This document shows positions 26,952-38,312 of a DNA stretch of 64,000 nt, piece by piece (the first letter of the stretch is position 1; every line of letters begins with the position of its first letter). Below the pieces are notes generated by a model. The model was not told where the DNA came from. It saw only the letters and a list, made by a program, of their open reading frames with translations, and did not search any database. The translations under genes and the position numbers were made by a program. The DNA lies in assembly GCF_000001735.4 (NCBI RefSeq), contig NC_003075.7, positions 1,303,001 to 1,367,000 of the forward strand, given 5' to 3'. The stretch comes from Arabidopsis thaliana. Lineage: Eukaryota; Streptophyta; Magnoliopsida; Brassicales; Brassicaceae.

Positions 26952-28139
26952 ATGAGATTTGCTACTCTGTTTTCGGTTTTGCTGCTTCTTCTTCGATTCG
27001 GTTTAATCGTGGAATCGATCATCGTCCCAGTTGATTTCTTGGCTCTGCAAGCGATTCGTAAATCACTCGATGATTTGCCAGGTTCCAATTTCTTCGATTC
27101 ATGGGATTTCACCTCTGATCCTTGTAACTTCGCAGGAGTTTACTGTGACGATGATAAAGTAACCGCGCTTAACCTCGGTGATCCAAGAGCCGGTTCACCC
27201 GGTTTATCTGGTCGGATTGACCCGGCTATTGGAAAACTCTCTGCTTTAACGGAGCTCTCTATCGTCCCGGGTCGGATCATGGGTTCGTTACCGCATACAA
27301 TCTCACAGTCAAAGAATCTTCGATTTCTCGCAATCAGTCGGAATTTCATCTCCGGTGAGATTCCAGCGAGTCTAAGCGAGCTTCGGGGACTCAAAACGCT
27401 TGATTTGAGCTATAATCAGCTAACCGGGTCGATCCCTCCGTCAATCGGATCCTTACCGGAGCTATCCAATCTGATTCTATGTCACAATCACTTGAACGGA
27501 TCAATTCCTCAATTCCTCTCACAATCCTTAACCCGAATCGATCTCAAGCGCAACAATCTCACCGGTATAATTTCTCTGACGTCTCTTCCGCCGTCGTTAC
27601 AATATCTCTCGCTCGCTTGGAACCAGCTAACCGGTCCAGTATACCGGGTTTTACTCAGATTAAACCAGCTCAATTACCTTGATCTCAGCTTAAACCGGTT
27701 CACCGGTGCAATCCCCGGTCAGATCTTCACCTTCCCGATCACCAATCTTCAATTACAACGCAATTTCTTCTACGGCGTGATCCAACCGCCGAATCAGGTA
27801 ACAATACCAACCGTCGATTTAAGCTACAACAGATTCTCCGGCGAGCTTTCTCCGCTTCTCTCCAACGTACAGAACCTATATTTGAACAATAACCGGTTCA
27901 CCGGTCAAGTTCCGGTTAGCTTCGTGGATCGGTTATTGGCATCGAATATTCAAACACTGTACCTCCAACACAACTTCTTGACGGGAATACAAATTAGCCC
28001 GGCGGCAGATATTCCGGTGAGCAGCTCGCTGTGTCTGCAATACAACTGTATGGTGCTACCGGTACAGACGCCGTGTCCGGTTAAAGCCGGTTTGCAGAAA
28101 ACTAGACCCACAACGCAGTGCAGCGAGTGGCGAGGGTAA
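26952..28139 (+). CDS. Secreted leucine-rich-repeat protein (receptor-like protein family)
   Basis: Intronless 395-residue protein. A signal peptide covers about 1–23 (MRFATLFSVLLLLLRFGLIVES). An LRRNT cap follows (SDPCNFAGVYC), then about ten plant-type LRRs of the LxxLxLSxNxLTGxIP form (for example LKTLDLSYNQLTGSIP and LNYLDLSLNRFTGAIP). A Cys pair closes the C-terminus (CLQYNCMVLPVQTPCP). I see no transmembrane helix and no kinase, so it is probably an apoplastic or cell-wall LRR protein that may work with a receptor kinase. This is probably At4g03010. An upstream in-frame ATG at 26892 would put 20 residues before the signal peptide and is less likely to be used. Confidence 0.9.
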   Translation: MRFATLFSVLLLLLRFGLIVESIIVPVDFLALQAIRKSLDDLPGSNFFDSWDFTSDPCNFAGVYCDDDKVTALNLGDPRAGSPGLSGRIDPAIGKLSALTELSIVPGRIMGSLPHTISQSKNLRFLAISRNFISGEIPASLSELRGLKTLDLSYNQLTGSIPPSIGSLPELSNLILCHNHLNGSIPQFLSQSLTRIDLKRNNLTGIISLTSLPPSLQYLSLAWNQLTGPVYRVLLRLNQLNYLDLSLNRFTGAIPGQIFTFPITNLQLQRNFFYGVIQPPNQVTIPTVDLSYNRFSGELSPLLSNVQNLYLNNNRFTGQVPVSFVDRLLASNIQTLYLQHNFLTGIQISPAADIPVSSSLCLQYNCMVLPVQTPCPVKAGLQKTRPTTQCSEWRG

Positions 28140-28703
28140 AGACGTAATTTCAAGAAGTTGTTTGATTTTTCGTGTCTTTCTCCGGTAGATAACAAAAACG
28201 ATTTGTTTATTCGTTGGTGACTTCGTGAATTGGTAAAATGATAATGATGATGTATGTCAACTTTAATTGCATCACATTATACATATGCTTCGAATAAAAT
28301 GTTATGAATGGTATTACTTTTTGTTAGATTTCATTTGATGGTAATGCTGAATAAAAGTGTCATTTCATAAATTTCCTAAATCAAAAGAGAACATGAATAA
28401 AAACATACAATACATTTTCACTCTATAAAGTAATGTCTGAAACCAAACCATGACAAAAGTTTATATGTTACTACTACATCGCATACCATTGGAATATATA
28501 TAACCTTTTAAAAATGGTTTTATCACAACAACAAGACACTTTCCACACAGACACACACCATAGCCTCTCTTTTTTTTTTTTTTTTCTATAACTTAAGCCT
28601 TATTTGATGATTCTCACTTGTGTTGTATTATTCATCATCATCTTCTTCTCTACATTTTACATATATAACTTATAGAGACCATATGTATGTGTAGAGAGAC
28701 GCA

Positions 28704-31472
28704 TCAGTAGTAGAAATGTCTCCTTCGAACCCTCTTCTTACTCATAATCGGCGCCTCACCGCTCCCCGGAAATTCCCACTTCACAAGATCTCCGTCCCAC
28801 GAAGAGCTTATAAGCGTTGGGTAATATGGGTGCCAATTACAGTCTCTTACAGGTGAGCTATGGTGCTTTAGCACTGCCACTTTATCTCCACTTACCTAAG
28901 AACAGGATCACGAATCCAAGATTGGTCAAAACAGAGACAATAATTCAGCACACACCAATTGGTAAGAAACATAAACCATAAAGTGCTACACTTTTTCATT
29001 TGACTGTCTCTTAAATGTGTTTATGAGGATTTATGGTTTACCAAGTCGTATATGTAGACGGAACTGTCGTTCGATCCTGTGTAGATGTACTTTTGGCCAG
29101 TACTGTCAACAGAAAGAACAAAAGAAGCCAACACAAGAATTAGAGATATAAGTAAAGAGAGTTCTCCTTTGTCAGGCTTGGGACATTATGGAACTTAAAA
29201 AGAGACAGACCTATGCGCTGGAGAGAAGTAACAACGGATGAGAGTACGCAAAACTGAGTGACCTTTATATGTCGACACTGACTGATCGAGTGGGTGCTTT
29301 AGATCTCTTGCTTCAGTAGGATAATCCATCCATCTGTAGTCCCATTCATAGTTTCTTAGCACCTCATGCCTGTAATATAGAACAATTAGTTTCATTAACG
29401 AATTCTTTGTGATACACCAACAAACAAATTGCGACCAATACTGCTACTGGCTGAATACAGTTTTATATCGAAAATAGTTACCTTGCAGGTGCGCTTGAGG
29501 ACATTTTTCTGATATCCCACAATTTGATAGTTTGGTCTTTACCATTTGATATGAAATAGCGACCATCTCCACGGCTATCGATAAAGGTAACACCTTCGAG
29601 GTGTCCCACTAAAACACCAGCTGGCTTATCTCTCCCAATGAAACAACGCCTATCCCACACCTATTCGTGTAATGAATTTTTTAACAAGATCCTGTCACAA
29701 CTTTTCTTATAAAGGCCCGAAATTTATTGTACTATTGCAGCAACAAAGACACTCACTTTGCAGAGATTATCATCACTTCCAGATAAAATCAGGTTCCCAC
29801 TTTCATCAGCAAAGCACACAGTATTTACATCAGACTGCAGAAATGGAGAAAATGCTATCAGTGCTAAAACGATAACGTTACCACTAACAACAGGTAGATC
29901 TACACACAGGTACAAATCTTAGGAGAAATTGCCTCAACCGATAAAGGAATTTACCGTGTGTGCAACAGTCCGGAGTGAAACTCGATTTGCTTCAAGGTCA
30001 TAAACATAAATGGAATCATCACTGCTCCCAGCAACAACTTCTCGGCCATCTGTTGAAAATTTCACAGAGAATATTCCAAAAGAGTACCCTCCATCTTCAT
30101 CAGAAGAGAAGTCTAAGCCATCATGGATCTCCTGCAAAAGACATGGACCTAATTAATTCAACCTCATTGATAAGATGTTAAAACAGAAACTAAAACATGT
30201 GAATAAAGAAAAAAATACCAAGCTCTAATAAAAAACTCTATCTTGTTTGATTAAGTCTTGTTTCAGTCTTGCTTTCAAATGTTTGTTGAGTCTTATGGAG
30301 TTTAAGTTGGTTCAAGTAGTTCGCAGCTTTGTAGGGATTCCAGTTTGTAATGGCATTATATAAGCCATCGTTTTCATTGAAATAAAGCAGAGAATTTTCA
30401 GAGTCTAAATTCACAGAGCATTGTTTACTTTCACACTCTTACTAAACACATATTGAGGTTCCATACCGTAACATTTGCATGAGACTCGGTTGAACCGGAT
30501 CCAACATCAACAATGTGAACAATAGGTGACATGCTTGCGTAAACCTGCAATGTAGCAATAATTCATTATTCCTTTCTTTGGAATATAAGCATAGAGTTTT
30601 GATCTAACAAGAGACCATAAAGACTAGACAAAACCACTCACTCTGCATCACTATTAAGATATGATCTGAATCGAGGTCAAGTTTGCATTAAGTATCATAT
30701 GGGAAATTCTAATCAAACATGAGTAAGTAGTAGTAGTTGAAAGATACAAAACTTACCAGATTTCGCTGATCAGGGGATAGAGAAGTATCAGTAACAGTCC
30801 AACGCAAGCTTTTTGCAAGAATATCCTTTTGAACTTTCCAACCCTTCTCTACATTGTAAATCCGAATACGGCTACCCTGAAAAAGAAGGATTTGATTAAT
30901 GCAAGGTATGTAGATTGATTCATCCAGAAAATCCTTCTTTTCTCAGGAGACAGAAAAAAACCCGGGACATGTCTAGAGACATATCATCTGTTTTCTAATC
31001 TGATAAACAACAATTACCACGATGAAGAATTTACCTGAAACCCCGCAATAAAGAGAGAACCATCAGTTGAAAACTGAGAGACATATGCTCGGCTGTCCAT
31101 TTGATCTACAAGCCAAGGACCTTTTGTAGGCAAATATCTGCTTAGCATATGGCAACAATCAGCGGCTGAAAACCTTCCTCTTCCAGAGAAATTACTTTCT
31201 CGACCTGCCAACATCCTCACAGTAGACACAGGTAACTGATGTCTCCCAGGGACTTCACGGCTATACCGTTGATGAGGACTAGATTTCAATTTAGTAACCT
31301 GGCTGATTTCATGGTCTAGATCAGCCAAATGTTCACTTGATCTGTGACTACCACTACTACTACCAACTCCACAAACGTCTTTTCCAGTATCACATAGATC
31401 GGATTCTATCTCAAGTCTACTCATTGCATAACCCATTTCATCAGCATCAAACTCACTTGGTCCAAAAAACAT
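28704..31472 (-). CDS. WD40-repeat protein, LEC14B/DCAF-like
   Basis: Nine coding exons on the minus strand: 31035–31472, 30757–30876, 30467–30544, 29955–30131, 29757–29834, 29482–29660, 29211–29369, 29042–29102 and 28704–28895. All phases agree and the product is 493 residues. After a polar N-terminus, WD40 blades are recognisable (DDSIYVYDLEANRV, SDDNLCKVWDRR, QTIKLWDIRK, NDSSVYIYDL, SSWDGDLVKW). The LWDIRK sequence fits the WDxR box of DDB1-binding substrate receptors, so a CUL4–DDB1 ubiquitin ligase adaptor role is likely but inferred. The C-terminus is basic (KKRVRRRHFYY). An in-frame ATG five codons upstream is possible. This is probably At4g03020. Confidence 0.9.
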
Positions 31473-32941
31473 TATAGCAGATAACAACCATTGATATTCT
31501 CTTACACCACAGTTTCATTCATAGTTCTCTTGAACCATAGCTTGCCTGTAAAAGCCAGTAAAAATGTTCCAACTTTCATCAATAACACATTCCACACTCT
31601 GAAGCTAAAACCTTTATTGTCACTTAAACCAAACTATGAAGAGCTAAAATCAAAGAAAACAATCGACGATTACGACCAAACCTCAGTTTCATCAATCATC
31701 AATTTAAGTTTAACAATCAATGTAAGTCAAAACTATTAAAACCCTCTTGCCATTTAAACCCAATTATGAAGAGCTAAAATCAAAGAAAACAGTCGACGAT
31801 TACGATCATATCAGAGTTTCATCAATCTTCAATTTGACAATCAATCTACTGAGAGATTTAATAAACAAGGAGAGATTAGAAATCACAAAACCCTAAATCC
31901 AAACAAAAAAAATCAAAGCCGTCGTCTTTATCTGCGTAGTGAATAATGACCAGAAACAGTATCAACCCTAATCAGTTCAGCATCGAATTAAAAATAGCAC
32001 AAAAGTTAAAATCACCAGAGACATCGAAAGAAGAACCCAGAAACAGTATGAGTTCAAATTGAGAACTTTAGAAAAGCTATGACTCTAAAATCAGATCGGG
32101 AAATGTGAAGAACCAGAAAAATAAAGGTCAGGTTTTTGAGCTGATTTTACCCGTACGAAGGAGACCAATTCGAAAACTGTACGCAAAAGCTCTTTTTTTC
32201 GCCCTTTTGAATTTTCTCGGAAAAATTCCGACTTTCTCGATGAGCGGATATGGTTTTTTCGTCGACGTGTATGTCAATGAAGCGTGCAAAGCTGTGTTGC
32301 CACGTTTGACTTTCTACAATGAGTAAGTAACTCTGGTCATCACTCCAAGTCATTGCTCTTAAACCAACTACAATACTATTTTTGTGTGTTGTTTGATCAA
32401 AATTCAAAACCTCATCATCAATGTATAATACACTTGAACCAATCTCAATTCTGTGGAGTATGATAGTTGCTAGTATTTCTGGTTGGTAGCACAAACAAAA
32501 CACATCACGCTACAATAATCTAATGGTAAGAGACTGTCTTGTCTTCTTCAGTGACCAACCACTCTTGCTTATGGTAGGAAACTGTCTTCTTTCTTGAGAC
32601 AAAAACCTTTTCCACGAAACTGAATTGTGATAGACAGTCAAAAAGAGATTCAGAAAGTCTTGGATTTGATTAGTGTTATGAAGAAATTAACTTGAAACGA
32701 GAGTAGAAGAAGCAAATGTTGCATTGTTCGCAAGCTAGAGCATTTTTATAGAATACCCTTTAGCAATATAAACAGAATACTCAGTTCTTTTTTGTTTTTG
32801 TTTTTCAACTTGTACAGACAGTGTGGTAACATATGTAAGTGGTATAAGAAACGAACCAATACCTAAACATCATCAGAGCTCACACAACATGAACACCAAA
32901 TTTTATTCTAGATGATGTGTGATGAGAGTTTTTTACACCTA
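31473..32941. other. Spacer between WD40 and F-box genes
   Basis: Leader and promoter of the WD40 gene plus the 3' flank of OR23. A 60-bp segment with AATTATGAAGAGCTAAAATC is repeated in tandem (about 31630–31690 and 31749–31815). No coding region is supported. Confidence 0.5.
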
Positions 32942-34270
32942 CTACAATCGGATGGTGCACATAACCGTGGTCCTGAAATCAAGTTGATGATTGAACGGTG
33001 GCTTTGAGACAACCGATCTCCAAGTCTTCTTCTTTGGATCATACATATGAATCATCAAAGATCCAGCTTTCCTCTGTTGTCTAGTATGCCTTGTATCCAT
33101 CAGATTATAACCATCCAAAAGAATCATAACATGTAATTCCCCATTCAGTGCAACGAAACCAACCGGTTTGTCGTAATGAGCTTTCTTAGGCACGCTTGAC
33201 TCCTTTCTCCAACGATTCAAACCCATCTCATACCTAAGAATCCAATCCTTATCCAACATGAAAAACACAGGCTTCCCACAATCAACAGCAACAATCTTCC
33301 CTAGCTTAGGTCTCTCTTCTTCTCCCCACATATCTCCAACTACCCTCCATTTCTCACCACCATCTACTCTCAAATCCATCACTACCGCGTCTTTATAGTA
33401 CTCATCAACAGGAAGAATCCCCGAAACCGTCCTCGATCCGCCATAGCCACCCATAACCCAAAACTCTCTCCCTTCCTCCTCCTTCTCCTTCTCCTTCTCA
33501 TTCTCCACCAAGAAACCAACACATCCTGCTCTAAACCTAGGCAATTCATTCATTACTCTCCACTCATCTTTCTCAACATCATACATCTCCACAGAACTCA
33601 TTCTACTTCCAGCAGCACCAAACAGAGTGTGCCGTGATCCTCCTCCCGCCACAATAATCCGACCACAAGAACCAGGCATCGCAGCGCAAGCAAAGCTACC
33701 ACGCGGAGACATCATCGGAGATAACCGTTCCCAAACCGATTTCACGAAGCTGTAACGAAACACAGAAGAAGTAGGCAAAGGAACATCAAGAGGATAAGAC
33801 CTAGTATCAAAAGCAGAGCCACCGAGGACATAAACGTAAGGACCAAGAGCTACAGCTACGAAATTGCAGAGACCGTAAACGTGAGGGTTACAAGGCATAA
33901 GAGGAAGCGATCTCCAAGAGAGAGTCACGGGATCGAAGAGAAAAGGAGGCGAAATCGAAGGATCCTGAGGGAAGATACAAAGGAGATGCGAGAGATTGTT
34001 GGTGTTGCTGTTGTCTCTGCTATGGCGGAGTGAAATTAGGGTTTTGGAAGAGAGGAAAGCGTACCATGATTTACAGGTTGATTTGATACGAGAGATGTGA
34101 GGGTAAGGGACGAAGGAGAGAATCAGTCTCCCGACGTCGTTGGATAAGCCTGGAATTAAGGTCAAGCTTGGATCGATTCGAAGCTTAGGCCTAAAAAACG
34201 AAGATCGCGACGACGACGAAGACGATGAAGACGAACACTGTAACCGCGACGGGAATATAGGCAGAGGCAT
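32942..34270 (-). CDS. OR23: F-box/kelch-repeat protein OR23
   Basis: Intronless 442-residue protein. A Ser-rich N-terminus (residues 11–25) is followed by an F-box at about 37–80 (LIPGLSNDVGRLILSFVPYP … KSTCKSWYAFL). Kelch repeats follow (YVYVLGGSAFD, IIVAGGGSRH, EFWVMGGYGG, with the paired Gly-Gly and downstream Tyr/Trp pattern). The F-box would bind SKP1/ASK in an SCF ubiquitin ligase while the kelch propeller selects a target; targets cannot be told from sequence. A run of Glu/Lys (NEKEKEKEEEGRE) sits between two kelch blades. The length and gene position match OR23 (At4g03030). Confidence 0.92.
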   Translation of the reverse strand: MPLPIFPSRLQCSSSSSSSSSRSSFFRPKLRIDPSLTLIPGLSNDVGRLILSFVPYPHISRIKSTCKSWYAFLSSKTLISLRHSRDNSNTNNLSHLLCIFPQDPSISPPFLFDPVTLSWRSLPLMPCNPHVYGLCNFVAVALGPYVYVLGGSAFDTRSYPLDVPLPTSSVFRYSFVKSVWERLSPMMSPRGSFACAAMPGSCGRIIVAGGGSRHTLFGAAGSRMSSVEMYDVEKDEWRVMNELPRFRAGCVGFLVENEKEKEKEEEGREFWVMGGYGGSRTVSGILPVDEYYKDAVVMDLRVDGGEKWRVVGDMWGEEERPKLGKIVAVDCGKPVFFMLDKDWILRYEMGLNRWRKESSVPKKAHYDKPVGFVALNGELHVMILLDGYNLMDTRHTRQQRKAGSLMIHMYDPKKKTWRSVVSKPPFNHQLDFRTTVMCTIRL

Positions 34271-35845
34271 GATTCAGGCCGGCGGGAAGAAACTCCGGCG
34301 AGATTTTGATTGATCGATCAATGAAACGGAATCGTCATGGAGAAGATCAGAGACTGATTCTGAATTCTGAGACAGAACAATCTGGTTTTGAAATTTGAAG
34401 AAACGACAATTTTGTTTTGGCTCTGTAATTAATTTAATCACCCACGTGGTAGTTTATGATTGGCTGAGACATGGATATGGTTAATTACTAATTACTAGGC
34501 TTCGACTAGTCAAAATCCAAATGTATGTTTTGAATTGTGAAACAGATTTAGATGTATAATGTGATATGATCCGAATTTGGAGTATTGGGCTTTCTCTTCT
34601 TATTTGACAGCTGAAGTATTGGGCTTAAGTTAGGCTTTCCCATTATGTTAATGGTTTAAGCCCATTTGGCTGCATATCTTCTTCTTCTTTTTCTCCTTTT
34701 TCTTTGTTTCCTCTTATTTAGATTCGGTGTGGGATACGGGCTTTGCCCTCCATGCCCAATTCGGCCTAAACACAAATAGACCAAGTCAAGAAAGCTCATA
34801 ACAAAGAAGAACGGCCCATCAGAACAACGGCCCATCAGAATGACTACTCGGCCCATCACAGCTCTGCCCATCACGGCTCGGCCCAGCCCGATAAATTCAG
34901 AAGGGCAAAAAGGAGAAATCGCAAGAGAGACTAAGAGAACCCTAGATCAGCTCCTTGCCAATAGGAAGAGATACTACTAAGAAGGGGGATCCAGAACCTA
35001 AGTCACCACTCAGAGAATTTAAGAGAGAATTGCTGCCTATCTCTTTATCTCTTACTTTCTGGTTTTCCGTTCTGTATTTTCAGGTTTTCCGACCATTAAT
35101 ATCAGTTTTTCAACCTGTACTTTCGGTTCTAAGTTTCTGTACTTACGGTTTTCCATTATGTTAATTACTGCCTTTCTGTTCGTCATTAATAAAGAAGCTA
35201 CTCCGTTCTCTCCAAACTCCTTAGTTATTTATTGTTACAACTTCGGTACAAACATTCACTTTTTTTTTTTTTTTGTAATGAGCGATCGTCGATCGATATA
35301 AAACAGTTAGTTGATCACAACGATAGTGATTATGATTTCTCGACAACAAAAATAAAAAAGAAGAAGGAATATTCTATTTGTATTTTTGTGAGACATGCTT
35401 TTTAATCGTATTACCAGCTTTATTAACGATAAAGTGATTATGATTTCTCGACAACCTTAAAAAGAAGGAATATTCTATTTGTATTTTTGCGGGACATGCT
35501 TTTTATCTTCTATGTGTTTTTTTTTTTTGGGTGTCAAAGACATGCTTTTAATCTTAAATTATCTTTGGGTATTAACAACTTTATTAACGATAACGGGATT
35601 ATGATTTCTCGACAAAACCTTAAAAAGAAGGTTAATCACGGCAAGAAACTACATTTCCTTCGCTAGCTGTCGAGAGCCCCGTACGTCTTCCCCTTCGGAC
35701 CACTTTTCAAAGCGGATATGTGTGGTCCATTACCATACATAAAAAGAGAGGTTGTCAAAATTAAGCAACCAAGATATATAGCACGGTACGGTAGTATTTG
35801 GTGAAAAAATTAAATTAAAAATTAAAAAAAAAGAGAGATTGTCAA
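34271..35845. other. Spacer with a probable LTR remnant and local repeats
   Basis: Between about 34650 and 35250 there is a compositionally distinct block: several 'CGGCCCATCA' repeats, a CT-rich part, and an AATAAA followed by a TGTTAC/GGTACA end. This looks like a solo LTR or gypsy-type remnant, but I could not find matching terminal duplications. From 35322 to 35632 a motif containing GATTATGATTTCTCGACAA and AGAAGGAATATTCTATTTG occurs three times in imperfect form. No protein-coding gene is supported. Confidence 0.4.
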
Positions 35846-36250
35846 AATTAGATATGAGAAAGCATTAAGTATAGGTATATAGCTAATCATTAACTGTTTT
35901 TAAGTTGTATGAAAACTCAAATATATAACTTATTTTCTAGGAATTATCTTTCAACTAAAAAAATTTCCAAAAAAAAAGAAAAAAAAGTTAATTCTTTTAT
36001 TGACTTATAGCGTCGTATCGTTGATATAAATTAAATGATTAGTGAAGTATCTTACTCTAAGTTTGTCATACAGCATAAACCTAATAACTGTTTAATGAGT
36101 GTATTTTGTAGTTTAGATTACTTCTAGTCAAAAAATTATTTAAAGAAGTATGTGTTATCCTTCAACGTTTTTATTAGTATAAATTATGAAAAATTGAAAA
36201 ACAAAAAGTTAATTCACTTATAGTTGTGCAGCCGATTTAATTTCGTAAGT
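35846..36250 (+). repeat. Direct repeat, left copy (3' flank of AOP2-type gene)
   Basis: It shares long stretches with 46205–46585 joined to 48656–48700: AGTGAAGTATCTTACTCT, GTCATACAGCATA, CCTAATAACTGTTTAATGAG, TTTAGATTACTT and TTCACTTATAG. In both places the repeat runs into an AOP2-type 3' end on the minus strand, so the block and the gene end were duplicated together. This copy lacks the Helitron and shows the empty site at about 36211. Confidence 0.85.
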
Positions 36251-37104
36251 TCGAATCAGGACCGGTCCGGCATATTTAAATGTGCTACGCAAATAAAAAA
36301 TCTTTTCCTTATAATATTTTTTTTTATAAAATCACAAATAATGTAGTAATATATGATCGGTTATACTAAATTTTATAGAACATATTTTAGTTTCATAAAA
36401 AGTTTGTAAGTAAAAAAACATTCTGTAAATATATTGTTTAGATTTTTGCCTTCAATATCATTTATCAAACTCACGTAATCGAGTTTTTCAACCAGAAATT
36501 ATTTCAATGGATAGCAAAGCTAACACATTTACTTGATTAATTAAAGATTTTTTTTTATAATTTTGCAACTAAAATCACCGTATCTTAGAGCATCACCATC
36601 TATGGTCTCTTGATTTTAGTTTCTCATTTATGTGTGAACACAAATTTTAAGTGTAAACATATTAATAAGTATTTCAGCTTGACTAATTATAAAAAACCAC
36701 ATGTAAGAAACGTTTTTCTCGTAGTCTCTCAAACGAGAGACGACTCTCTCCCACTCTCCTCTTTTTCTATTTTTTCTTTTATTTAATATTGATATATTGT
36801 ACTAGATATCGCTGATGAATATAGTCTTAGGATGTCTTCCATTTTGCAAGCAATTTAAGGTTTAAATTTTTTAAAACCCAATTGTTACCAAATTAGATTC
36901 ATTGACAACAAATATAAGTTTTCATCAAGTTTAAATCCCACGAAACATGAAAAGAAAGCTCAACAAAAATGAATTTATTAAAAAAATGCGTATAATATTT
37001 TTCTTAAAACATAAAAAGCCTTGAAAAATTTATAAAATGTACATTTTCTTTATTTTGATACCCTAAAGTATGGGTTCACTTGATTGCGTGGAACGCCAAC
37101 CTGT
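36251..37104. other. Extra segment within the AOP2-like duplication
   Basis: About 850 bp present here but absent from the paralogous block near 48700. It is AT-rich with no coding capacity. Its origin is unclear (possible transposon insertion); I saw no convincing terminal repeats. Confidence 0.35.
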
Positions 37105-38312
37105 GTAGAATATTCCATAAACACTATTATTATTTGGAGCCATCAACAAATACAAATACAAATACAATAATTTATTACATTATTGTACATGTGCATGTGC
37201 ATGCATGCACACATACTCTATTGATTTTCATACAACACAAAGACTTAGACCTCCAAAAAAATCCATATAAAGACGAATCACACAGAAACAGACATGACTC
37301 AACTAATCAAAAACCCTTTTTTCTTACTACATGGTTTTTGACAAACTTAAAATCACCTAACTCTGTTAAAACTTGGAATCAAGCGCACACATGTAAGCTT
37401 GAAGAGTAGATTGAACTTTACGACCAGCTTCTGAGTGATAGAAGGTAAACAAGTCGCGGTAATCTACGGGTCGTCTGAAGAGACGTGGATGCTTCTCGTC
37501 CACAAGTTCTTTGGTGCCTCTATGATATAGTCCGGTTTTGGATACGTGAAAATCATATCATATTGCTGCTGTGAAAAGTTAATTTTCACGTGTCCAAAAC
37601 CAGATTATCTCATATTGCTGCTGTGTATCTTATCATCTTTTTCCTGCTACTCTTACTCGGCGATACGGAGCACGAGTTCTACCGTTTCCTAAGTGTCTGC
37701 AATATCACCAAGTAAATGATTGATTACTCTTTATTTTCAACAAGAAGATTCTGAAAGAGAATAATAAAAACAGTAGTGTACCAACATTTTTTTTTTTTTT
37801 AAAGAAGAATAAAAAAAGCCATTATTATATTGAAAGTGATGCGAGCAAATAAAATCATAAAAAGCATTACAAAGTGATTGCTAGAGAAATTGGATTGTCT
37901 ATATTATTTATTTAATATTTGAGTTGGATTGTCTATATTATTTATTTAATATTTGAGTTATATTATGCCTCTATTAATCAAAATTAAGTTATAGATCCAC
38001 ATATGTTATTTATAAAGGCCAAATACCCATAGCTCGACTTTTCGAGTCCGTTTGCCATATGACATGACCGGACTAGATTAGCATGAACCTCGAAGAACGA
38101 ATAATGGTTAATATATTTGTGCCAAAGTAAAAAGGAAATGAAAGCTTACACATAGAGAATCTCCAGCGATAATAATGAAAGTATTCGTAGATGATTTCAC
38201 TCTGATCCACTTCTCATCTTTAATTTGGTCATTACCTCCAAATCTTCAATTTCATGTTGAAAAGGTACTGTGAATAGGTTTTTATCAGCATGACACCCAA
38301 CTTCAAATTGAT
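37105..38312 (-). pseudogene. AOP2-like pseudogene (exon 3, intron 2 and end of exon 2)
   Basis: Collinear with the 3' half of AOP2 (about 48706–49790). It has the 3' UTR with the TG/CA-rich motif, the last exon (complement of 'GACGAGAAGCATCCACG'), intron 2 (with a 36-bp tandem duplication at 37891–37962), and the end of exon 2 coding for the KTKDEKWIRVKP region. The match stops near 38312, where AOP2 enters its low-complexity insert, so exon 1 is missing. The last exon is interrupted by an inverted duplication that forms the MIR826 hairpin. There is no open frame. Confidence 0.9.
37520..37615 (+). ncRNA. MIR826: MIR826 precursor hairpin
   Basis: A 32-base arm at about 37522–37554 is complementary to 37582–37613, with a 27-base loop and a few wobbles. 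The 5' arm contains, at 37528–37548, the sequence I recall as mature miR826 (starts TAGTCCGGTTTTGG). The arms derive from AOP2 exon 3: relative to AOP2, a segment was re-inserted in inverted orientation after GTGAAAAT. The mature strand is antisense to AOP2 mRNA. Published work describes miR826, and miR5090 from the opposite transcript, as nitrogen-starvation regulators of AOP2. The promoter is not evident. Confidence 0.9.

Noticed and set aside
34647..35250. Solo LTR with defined ends
   Set aside because: Several TG…CA choices were tried but none gave a matching 5-bp target duplication, so only a low-confidence remnant is noted.
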